A stretch of 26,655 bases of DNA from Ascoidea rubescens DSM 1968 (taxonomy: Eukaryota; Ascomycota; Saccharomycetes; Ascoideales; Ascoideaceae). Position numbers and translations under genes: made by a program. Below are positions 17,335-23,658 of this stretch, piece by piece (position 1 is the first letter of the stretch; each line of letters opens with the position of its first letter). The stretch lies in contig NW_017962939.1 in NCBI RefSeq assembly GCF_001661345.1, positions 1-26,655 of the forward strand, given 5' to 3'. The notes under the pieces were generated by a model. That model saw only the letters and a list, made by a program, of their open reading frames with translations. It made no database searches and had not been told where the DNA came from.

Positions 17335-17730
17335 GACTTCATTATCATCTTGAAGATCTTCATCATCCTCATCATCTCCGAAGGGAATGTTTAAGAGTAA
17401 ATCATCATCGGATGAAGATATTTTTTTACCAATTAAGCCTCTTGATTTTAATAATTCAATAATATTGCGCCACCAAGCATCTAGTAGAGCTAGGTTGTTT
17501 TTTGTTATATCGTAGTTCGATTTGATGATTTTATAATGAAATCTAATTACGTTATATTGGTTTTTATATAGTTTCATCTGTCGAACTATTGCTTCTTTTT
17601 GAAAGTAGACAACATCGTCTTGAGTTAAGGGACCAGTGTCGGATAAACGATTTAATATTTTCCTTCTTTTTGAAGAGGAAGAATTGGTCGAATCATCATT
17701 AGAGCGTTTTCTATCAATGTATTTCGACAT
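14857..17730 (-). CDS. BRE1: E3 ubiquitin ligase for histone H2B
   Basis: A nuclear RING ligase that, with Rad6, monoubiquitinates histone H2B. It is 957 residues as read (S. cerevisiae about 700). The N-terminal PLTQDDVVYFQKEAIVRQ (about 34-51) matches the Bre1 Rad6-binding start. Long coiled coils cover most of about 260-330 and 515-890. The C-terminal C3HC4 RING is at 905-943: CSLC, then CGHTFCDKC, then CPSC, and the protein ends ITIHL, like the LTVHL end of yeast Bre1. The additional length is two poly-asparagine blocks, a short one near 132-150 (AAT run at about 17279-17334) and a huge one near 400-500 (16309-16498). The latter contains an undetermined base at 16403, so its true length is uncertain. 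The start at 17730 gives the expected N-terminus. Its upstream gap is only 203 bases, so part of its promoter may reach into the 3' end of ATG31. Confidence 0.95.
16309..16498. repeat. Uninterrupted ATT/AAT trinucleotide run inside BRE1
   Basis: About 63 tandem codons (Asn on the minus strand), broken only by an ambiguous base N at 16403. More degenerate copies flank it to about 16263 and 16550. The N suggests that reads did not span or agree across the repeat. Confidence 0.93.
17279..17334. repeat. Second ATT/AAT run inside BRE1
   Basis: About 18 tandem units encoding poly-asparagine near the N-terminus of BRE1. Read directly. Confidence 0.9.
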
Positions 17731-17856
17731 AGTATGATAAATGGAAGAAGATTTAATGGGGGAGATATTGGGAGAGAGTTGGGTTAGTCAAGAAATCAAG
17801 TGCTAAGAATGAAGAAGTACTTTATTTGTTTTCAAGTTCAATTTTTCTTTTTTTTT

Positions 17857-17877
17857 CGTGGAAGCGGGAAAACCACG
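17857..17877. other. Inverted repeat CGTGG/CCACG upstream of BRE1
   Basis: CGTGG at 17857-17861 and CCACG at 17873-17877 flank an 11-base loop, next to a T-rich run, in the 203-base gap between BRE1 and the ATG31 stop. It could be a factor-binding dyad or chance. Confidence 0.35.
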
Positions 17878-17933
17878 TTATCTGAGCGTCGGGCGGGCAG
17901 CGGGGGAGGGAGGGCCGAGCAGCAGCAACGAGC

Positions 17934-18563
17934 TCAGTTAAGCGCCGAGCCCTCAAAGCATCCCAAATTCAGCTGGAAGTGCATCATTTGCTTCAATTGG
18001 CGGTTGCGCAAGGAGAAGAGAGCCACCAGGTTATGGAGGTCCAAGTCACTGAGGGCAGGAGCAGCAGAAGCAGCAGTGGTAGCAGCAGGAGAGACACTGG
18101 CGGCAGTGTTGAAAGTGGGCGAGATTTTTGTTCCCTTGATGAGTAGGTTGACAGAGTTGTCGAGATCATTATTGTAGTTGTTATCGTTATTGCTGTTGGC
18201 GTCAAATTGGAATTGTTCGATGTTTTGAATTTGCCAATCGTCAGAGAAGCAGTTTATGGATTTGATTGTTTTTGCATCATTTTCAAAATCGATTATTATA
18301 ATGTTGTCATTATTGTTATTTAAATCAGTATTTTGATCATCGTCATCGATGAATTTGTAATGGATTTCGGGAAAGATGTTTATTGGGTGTTCATTTAGGA
18401 TTTGAAAGTTGTTGTTATTTATATCGTTTATTTGGGTAGTTGGATCAGTAAGGATGTCGGCGGTTAGATTTTTGGGATGGGTGTTGAAAGAGGAAGTATC
18501 TTGGACGATGATGAAGTGAGGATATAGGGAAGAGTATATCCAAGAGGCAGGATGGTTATTCAT
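17934..18563 (-). CDS. ATG31: Divergent ATG31, autophagy scaffold subunit
   Basis: A 209-residue protein. In S. cerevisiae, Atg31 (YDR022C, 196 residues) bridges Atg17 and Atg29 in the complex that seeds the pre-autophagosomal structure on starvation. Three blocks align by eye with the yeast protein as I recall it: IFPEIHYKFIDDDD (near 75-90; yeast FPTNIKYIFEDNND), the NIIIIDFEND strand (near 100; yeast NVIIVQLD), and the C-terminal helix LSDLDLHNLVALFSLRNRQLKQM (near 170-193; yeast LRDLSLNDLIKLYVTQNEQLQM), which is the Atg17-binding part. Between them lie N/D-rich and Ala/Ser-rich spacers. The start at 18563 gives the family length; the frame is open upstream to an ATG at 18758, but that extra 65-residue sequence is hydrophobic and unlike the family. 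Overall similarity is low, so another small family remains possible. Confidence 0.72.
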   Translation of the reverse strand: MNNHPASWIYSSLYPHFIIVQDTSSFNTHPKNLTADILTDPTTQINDINNNNFQILNEHPINIFPEIHYKFIDDDDQNTDLNNNNDNIIIIDFENDAKTIKSINCFSDDWQIQNIEQFQFDANSNNDNNYNNDLDNSVNLLIKGTKISPTFNTAASVSPAATTAASAAPALSDLDLHNLVALFSLRNRQLKQMMHFQLNLGCFEGSALN

Positions 18564-18864
18564 TAGGTTAGGGGGAGCAAAGCAAAGAATATGAGCGTAG
18601 ATTAAGAATATGAGATGGGAATATAACTGATGAATAGATGAAGTTGTGAATGGAGTATAGCGAGTAGCGCGATATGTGTTTGGTATATGAGGATTGTTTA
18701 GAGAAGAGAAGAAAAGAAAATGCGCAAGATCAGCCACGGTTTGGGACAAAAAGCGCAAGATAAAAGCGATAACAATAAGTCGCGTGGATTACAAAGATGA
18801 TGACGTTATGAGATAACTTAGGATATTAGAATTAATATGTATATAGGAGATATATGAGGATGTA
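18564..18864. other. ATG31 promoter and RVS161 3' flank
   Basis: A 301-base gap between two minus-strand genes. It is moderately AT-rich with no clear TATA or repeat that I can defend. The ATG31-side half reads as an ORF on the minus strand, but with no family resemblance. Confidence 0.55.
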
Positions 18865-19662
18865 TTACTTTGCAGCTATTGAACAGATTGTTAAAGAGGA
18901 CATTTTTTGTAGCAATTCAGTAATTCTATCATCCAATCTACCATTTGAGTAATCGTCTCTTAATTGGGGATCCAAATATTGTTGTACCTGAGCTAATCTT
19001 GAGTAGCCTTCCGTACAAAATCTTAATTGAATTTTGACAAGGGATTCAAAACTTGGATCAAAATAAGGAACTCTTAGTTTGACTAGTTGAGGCAATTCGT
19101 CCTTTAGTTGGTCGTTTAGTTCATCATAGATATCCTTTGCCATTGCCAATTCCTTTTCGGCTCTTGGTAATTTAGAGGAGTCCTTTGCAGGTTTATCGAC
19201 CAATCTCCTTACTTTACTTTTACATTGTTCGTAATCAGTTTTTTTGTGAGTTCTCTTTTTGATTGCTTCATTAATTTCCAGGAAATATTGAGAGAATTTG
19301 TTGACTGGGTCTAAAACCGTTTCTCTAAAGGGGCCATCTAATTGTTTAACAGTTTCTTGATCGAATTCAGTTACACATTGCAAGTAGTAGTCGCCAGCGC
19401 TTGAGTAATTTGAGCCAGTTGATTTGGTATCATTGTATAGGTTGGAAATGACTTCAGCGATTGTTACTTGAGAGGCAGTGACAGCTCTAAGAGAGTCCAA
19501 GTAACCTTTTGTTTCGACTTGCAAAGTCTTTCCAGCTTTTTCCAAGATTCTATATCTTCTTTCTTCAACTTCATAGTCTCTATCAGTGACTTTATCTGTT
19601 GCTTTAACAAATACGGAGTTTGTCCCTCTGTTGATAGCTTTTTTGAAACCGTCCCAACTCAT
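18865..19662 (-). CDS. RVS161: BAR-domain protein RVS161 (amphiphysin family)
   Basis: 265 residues, the same length as S. cerevisiae Rvs161 and very similar along its whole length: MSWDGFKKAINR, EERRYRILEKAG, LDSLRAVTASQ, TVKQLDGPFRETVLDP, KVRRLVDKPAKDSSKLPRAEKEL, LRVPYFDPSFESLVKIQLRF. It is a crescent-shaped BAR dimer with Rvs167 that bends membranes during the scission step of endocytosis, at cortical actin patches, and it also acts in cell fusion. There are no inserts, in contrast to neighbouring genes, which fits strong structural constraint. It holds one in-frame CTG (19279-19281 on the plus strand, residue 128), at a surface position that is lysine in the yeast protein as I recall it. 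Confidence 0.98.
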   Translation of the reverse strand: MSWDGFKKAINRGTNSVFVKATDKVTDRDYEVEERRYRILEKAGKTLQVETKGYLDSLRAVTASQVTIAEVISNLYNDTKSTGSNYSSAGDYYLQCVTEFDQETVKQLDGPFRETVLDPVNKFSQYFLEINEAIKKRTHKKTDYEQCKSKVRRLVDKPAKDSSKLPRAEKELAMAKDIYDELNDQLKDELPQLVKLRVPYFDPSFESLVKIQLRFCTEGYSRLAQVQQYLDPQLRDDYSNGRLDDRITELLQKMSSLTICSIAAK

Positions 19663-20674
19663 GATGATATATTAATTAATCAATAAATTATAGAAAGAGC
19701 AATTGAAGTGATATAGTATAATATGAATATTAAAGAGTAATAAACGACGAATGGTGATGTTGAATGGTGATATAAAAGAGAGTTGATAGTTGATACTGTA
19801 TGAAGTATAGTATGGAGGCTAATTTGAATAGGAGGATCTTTCACGTGATTTAACCAAGTCTTAAGCGAAGCGTGATCGGGTGGCTTTGATGGGAAGAAAC
19901 ACGGGGTCTTTCACATGGGAAACAAAGCAAACAGCAACAGACAGCTCTGGAAAGTGAGAAGCAGTGATGGTGGACATGTGATCTGGTTGTACGGAAGGCG
20001 GGTGAAGAGACAGAAACGGGTTTGAATTCTTTGTTTGAAAAAAGTCTCAAAAAGTGCATAGCAAGAATAGCACATGCAGAAGAAGAAAGACCAGCATCGG
20101 AGAGTCACAGGACCAAGGCCAAGTGATTGCAGAAAAACAGGGGATGAACACGTTGAAAACAAAGAGAGAAGGAAAAAGCAAAGCGGAAAGGAGGTGATGA
20201 TTGGATACCCGAGAATGCATCCCAGTTTTGCATGGGTTGTGTTATCAGAAAAGGGCATTTTTTTCTTTTTTCAACAGCATTGTCATGAGCTTAAAAACCG
20301 GCTACATTGATCTAAGGTGCAATGTGCGCATGTTAGTGATATGATAGCATAGGTATATAACAGTGATTCAGCTTTTGCTCTTTTGAAATTTTTTTTTTAG
20401 TTTTGTTTATTTGTTTCAATTGTTTTATTCTGGTTTGTTTTGTTTCAATTATCAGTAAATTAGTAAATCTTCGCTTTCTTATTGTGCACTAATTTTTTGA
20501 GATATATAAGCGACGAGAATCCATTGGTGATATACTAATTTTCTAAATTTTCTAAATTTTCGAGAATAGAAGCAGACGACACGAAACAGTGAATCAATTG
20601 AATATTTTAATTAATTCAATAATTCAATAATTAATTAAATAATTTAATAATAATAATAATAATAATAGTGGACA
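19663..20674. other. Intergenic region between RVS161 and the 154-residue gene
   Basis: A 1012-base gap between divergent genes. The RVS161 side has TCACGTGA (19841-19848) and TCACATGG (19911-19918). The middle (19850-20230) is richer in G and C with short meaningless ORFs. The right side has TATATAA at 20354-20360, direct TTTTCTAAA repeats near 20540-20560, and an AT-rich leader ending in AATAAT repeats just before the ATG at 20675. No RNA gene was recognised. Confidence 0.6.
19841..19848. promoter_or_regulatory. CACGTG E-box upstream of RVS161
   Basis: Palindromic TCACGTGA about 180 bases before the RVS161 start, in a TCTTTCAC context that recurs as TCTTTCACATGG 70 bases further upstream (19908-19919). 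Confidence 0.4.
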
Positions 20675-21139
20675 ATGCATAGTTTTTCAGAGTTTTTAGA
20701 GGAAATAACATCAATTAATATGGGAGTGCAAACAGTGTCTTTGAATTTACCCAAATTTTTAATTGAGTTGAGTAATAATTATAATCATTATTCGAATTCG
20801 AATTTCAATTACAATTATAATTATAATTATAATTATAATGATAATCAGATTGAAATTAATAAGTTTTTTGTGAACCATTTGTTTATTTTTTACAATGTTT
20901 TAAATTTTTTAAATGGTTTTTCTAAAATTTTAGTTGAAATTTTTGAGACTTTGATTAATATATCGTTTAAATGTTCAAGATACTTGGGACTATTTATTAT
21001 TTCTCTAATTGTAATTACTATCTTGGGTGATTTCATTATTTATTTATTCAGTTGTTTTAAAAACTACTTGAATGTGAAATACATTAAATATAGAATCATA
21101 TTAAAGAAAATTCGATCACTTATTCTTTCGTTACTATAA
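20675..21139 (+). CDS. Unrecognised small membrane protein, 154 residues
   Basis: Complete ORF, ATG to TAA. I do not recognise the family. Residues 1-35 are amphipathic, followed by an NYNYNYN repeat (about 46-58), then a hydrophobic region with two probable membrane helices, about 66-92 and 101-126, and a short basic C-terminal tail with KNYLNVKYIKYRIILKKIR. The pattern predicts both ends on the same side. It has no N-terminal signal peptide. It could be an ER, peroxisomal or mitochondrial outer-membrane adaptor; the sequence does not decide. AT-rich codon use could also produce a chance hydrophobic ORF, so its reality is less certain than for the named genes. Confidence 0.55.
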   Translation: MHSFSEFLEEITSINMGVQTVSLNLPKFLIELSNNYNHYSNSNFNYNYNYNYNYNDNQIEINKFFVNHLFIFYNVLNFLNGFSKILVEIFETLINISFKCSRYLGLFIISLIVITILGDFIIYLFSCFKNYLNVKYIKYRIILKKIRSLILSLL

Positions 21140-21570
21140 AGATAGTGACTGGAACTATCATTATCACTGCAACTATAACTATAATAATAGCATTAATAAT
21201 AATAATATTAATAATGATATAAACTGTATTTCAACTGGCTAGATCTTTCTTTTATTTTTTTATTCTCCTTATTCTCTTTATTCTTTTTATTCACTTAATA
21301 TTCATTTCATCAGACCACTTCATTGGTACTAGTAGCGTTATGCATTATTATACATGACACTGCAGGACCACTGCGATGGAACCATGCGGTGTTTTTGCTT
21401 TCTCTTTTTGGAAATCTTTTTTGAAAATCTTTTTTGACCTAATTTTTTTTTTCAGTTTTCTCTTTTAAAATGGAAAAAGAATAAGAAGCAGGTTTTATCT
21501 TAGATATACCAGCTAAATAAATGTCACTCACCAATACAATCAAAACAAGTAGAACATAAGACTGGTACCG

Positions 21571-21776
21571 GTATGTTGTCCATGAACAGCACGGCTATGG
21601 AGCGATACGACGGTGGCGCATTACCATGATGACGAAATTATCTACATTATCTGCAATCATAGTTGATAGAAAAAACTAACTTCAAGATCTGCTCTGAGCA
21701 ATGCCCAACTGTCTGCACCGTGCTCGACTGCGATTCCACTCTAGCCTGGGGCTACTACTAACAAACGTTTTCATAG
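21571..21776 (+). other. Candidate leader intron upstream of TOM6
   Basis: GTATGT at 21571-21576, perfect branch TACTAAC at 21756-21762, and acceptor ATAG ending at 21776 (a CAG ends at 21779). All six ATGs between 21523 and 22054 lie inside it, and the flanking putative leader segments contain none. It could be the 5' untranslated-region intron of TOM6, or a coincidence of short motifs. Confidence 0.45.
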
Positions 21777-21905
21777 CAGGAAACCGCTACATAGAAATAG
21801 ACATTGCAATACACAGCTTCTCGCAAACACAGCTTAATAAACAGCTTCTCGTAAACTCGTTCTGCTCGCTCAGTGAAAAATCGAGCTAAAGTCGAATCTC
21901 TGTTC

Positions 21906-21911
21906 CACGTG
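21906..21911. promoter_or_regulatory. CACGTG E-box upstream of TOM6
   Basis: Palindromic CACGTG about 145 bases before the TOM6 ATG. If the leader intron is real the site is inside the transcribed leader; if not, it is a normal promoter site. Confidence 0.35.
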
Positions 21912-22054
21912 ACCTGGAAATTGCAAGAAGAAATTTTCAGCTTTGGTCTTTTTTGAAGTTAGAGAAGTTGAAGCTGAAGAGAAAAAACTGGCATTTGCTA
22001 ACACGAACAACCACAACCAACCGAACCAACTATAACCAACAGCTAGTCCTCACA

Positions 22055-22222
22055 ATGAATGGTGTATATGGTATTCCCAGAGCCACTAAGCAAGAGCCTG
22101 TCTCGCGATTCCAGAAGTTCAAAGAGTCGCCAGCGTATCCTGTGGTGTTGAATGTTTCTCTCTTTGCTGCTGGTGTCTGGTTCATCCAGTCTGAGATAAT
22201 GGACTTGATGGTTCCTCAGTAA
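22055..22222 (+). CDS. TOM6: TOM complex small subunit Tom6
   Basis: 55 residues. Tom6 is a tail-anchored outer mitochondrial membrane protein that stabilises the TOM40 import pore. SRFQKFKESPAYPVVLN (17-33) and the membrane segment SLFAAGVWFIQ (35-45) followed by MDLMVPQ match S. cerevisiae Tom6 (61 residues; SRFQAFKESPLY, FFVAGVAFIQSPLMDMLAPQL). The human protein also ends its helix with LMAPQ. The start at 22055 is the first ATG, and an in-frame stop just upstream excludes extension. The stop codon is embedded in AGTAAGT, a donor-like sequence, but the conserved PQ ending argues that the unspliced reading is right. In S. cerevisiae it is YOR045W, close to STD1, ETT1 and TMC1. Confidence 0.93.
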   Translation: MNGVYGIPRATKQEPVSRFQKFKESPAYPVVLNVSLFAAGVWFIQSEIMDLMVPQ

Positions 22223-22651
22223 GTGTTCTATTCTGTTTTCTATTCTGTTTTCTACTATTTATTCCATTGTTTATTCTATTCTCAGTGTCATGGGCTTCGC
22301 AGCATATACAACATTGCAACCACTAACATCTCTCAGATTGGGCTGATTGCCTCACTGTAAATAACTATGTACTCTCTCCTATATAATCGTCTAATGAAGT
22401 AGCTTAACATCAGTTTGTCCAGTCTTAGCGTAGTAGTAGCTTGTTTCAACCTCCCATCAGAGCAAAACTTTCTTCTCTCCTCTCCTTTTGCTTTCCTTTA
22501 GAAGCACAACAGCTCGAATCCACCAATCTCCAGTGCTGCTGCAATTTGTTGAGAATCTGCTCAACAAACACTGAGAGAATAGCCACTTAGAGGAATACGA
22601 AACGAGTGCTACGTTAGTGAAAGATCTGTTTCGATACTCATTCTTCGTCTG

Positions 22652-22705
22652 TTATTCCACTCTTATTCCACTCTTGTTCCACTCTTGTTCCATTCTTATT
22701 CCATT
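22652..22705. repeat. 12-base pyrimidine tandem repeat, unit TTATTCCACTCT
   Basis: About four imperfect copies (TTATTCCACTCT, TTGTTCCACTCT, TTGTTCCATTCT) in the upstream region of the KDEL protein gene. Confidence 0.8.
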
Positions 22706-22862
22706 CTCCAACAACACCTTCTCTGATCCCACACGACTCCCCTATCCTTCTCGACTGCTCTGTTTATCCAGCTCTTGCATCCTATTTAAGTTCCCTTTCT
22801 CTCTTTTTTTTCACTTTCTTCTCCAATTCTTCTCCAACAAACAATTCTTCTCAATTGCATCC

Positions 22863-22891
22863 ACTCTTCACTCTTCACTCTTCACTCTTCA
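22863..22891. repeat. CTCTTCA heptanucleotide repeat
   Basis: Four tandem copies of CTCTTCA immediately upstream of the ATG at 22905, probably in the leader. Confidence 0.85.
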
Positions 22892-22904
22892 CCACTCGCC
22901 TACA

Positions 22905-23165
22905 ATGAGATTCCAATATCTAACTGCCCTCTTGCTTGTCTCCTTCTCAATTGCCTCTGAAGGTGCTGATGTCAAAAACTTTGGCTCCAAGGTCCAATCC
23001 CTAGCTTCTTCCTTGTTCAAAAAGTCTCCTGCCTCTTCCTCCTCCATAATTGCTTCCTCAATTGCTACCAACACCACCTCCTCTGCCTCCTCTGCTTCTT
23101 CCATCATCCAATCTGCTACTCCAACCGCTGCTCCTCTCAAAAACACAAAAAAAGATGAATTATAA
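22905..23165 (+). CDS. Small secretory-pathway protein ending in KDEL
   Basis: 86 residues, family not recognised. A good signal peptide is seen at 1-18 or so (MRFQYLTALLLVSFSIAS, likely cleaved near residues 18-20). A short amphipathic segment with VKNFGSKVQSLASSLFKK (23-40) follows, then a serine/threonine/alanine-rich stretch (42-75) suited to O-mannosylation, then KNTKKDEL at the C-terminus. C-terminal [HKD]DEL is the ER-retrieval signal read by the Erd2 receptor; S. cerevisiae prefers HDEL. The protein may therefore be a small ER-resident factor, or a secreted/wall protein whose end matches by chance. The start at 22905 opens the signal peptide; the frame is open further upstream (22617), but that sequence is pyrimidine-rich leader. 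Codon use resembles the real genes nearby. Confidence 0.7.
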   Translation: MRFQYLTALLLVSFSIASEGADVKNFGSKVQSLASSLFKKSPASSSSIIASSIATNTTSSASSASSIIQSATPTAAPLKNTKKDEL

Positions 23166-23658
23166 ACTAATCTTCTCTTTTCTTAATTTCTTTTTTTTCA
23201 ATTTAGGCTGTATCATTTCTCTCACTTCAATAGTGCTTTTATTATTCCAATTGGTTTACTACTTTAACATTTCTCTAATAGTTCTCAAAATCAAATAACC
23301 ATCCCAATTGATCTATTTTAAAAGTTCTCTTACTTTTTCTGTTTCTTTTTCTCTCTTCTCTTCTCTCTTCTCTTCTCTTCTCTTTTTTCTCGTTAGCTAT
23401 ATACTTGGGTTATTGGATCTCTACTTAATACTTATATATGTTTATACTATATACTATTAACACTATATCATAACATCTTCTCTTCTCTTGACCTTTGATC
23501 TCTGTAACTTCCGCCGGGGATTTGTACTGCATTCCATTCTATTCCCAATCCTCTCTTATCTCATTAAATTTCATCTCTCTTCTCATCCTTCTTCCTCTTC
23601 CTCTTCTTCTCCTTCTCTTACCACTCCTCCTCTGCTGCTCATGCCTTGATCTCTCACC
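23166..23658. other. Intergenic region upstream of the GPHR-family gene
   Basis: A 493-base gap, pyrimidine-rich on the plus strand with TTCTCTTCTC repeats at about 23350-23390 and CTTCTTCC repeats at about 23585-23625. TATATA-like words occur near 23398 and 23433-23460. No gene is seen. Confidence 0.6.

Larger units (their letters stand above)
21140..22054. other. Intergenic region and long leader upstream of TOM6
   Basis: A 915-base gap. The left part (21140-21330) is the AT-rich 3' flank of the 154-residue gene with AATAAT repeats. T-rich runs at 21400-21470 may belong to the TOM6 core promoter. From 21571 a full set of intron signals is present, then 278 bases without any ATG up to the TOM6 start. 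A CACGTG lies at 21906-21911. A 62-codon ORF (21701-21889) overlaps the intron candidate and is not credible as a gene. Confidence 0.6.
22223..22904. other. TOM6 3' flank and promoter of the KDEL protein gene
   Basis: A 682-base gap. It has a pyrimidine-rich 3' flank with TTCTATTCTGTT repeats (22226-22250), a mixed-composition middle, then a strongly C/T-rich leader with two tandem repeat groups (22652-22705 and 22863-22891). No other gene was recognised. Confidence 0.6.

Noticed and set aside
18564-18758. 65-residue N-terminal extension of ATG31
   Set aside because: It would exceed the family length with an unrelated hydrophobic sequence, while the ATG at 18563 gives 209 residues, close to the 196 of yeast.
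19850-20258. Minus-strand ORFs of 69 and 115 codons upstream of RVS161
   Set aside because: They overlap each other in different frames, are cysteine/leucine-rich without any motif, and lie in a promoter-like region.
21562-21571. Leu3-like site CTGGTACCGG
   Set aside because: It differs by one base from CCGGTACCGG, but no leucine-pathway gene is nearby and it overlaps the intron donor candidate.
21701-21889. 62-codon ORF upstream of TOM6
   Set aside because: It starts inside the intron candidate, crosses the branch point and has no recognisable feature.
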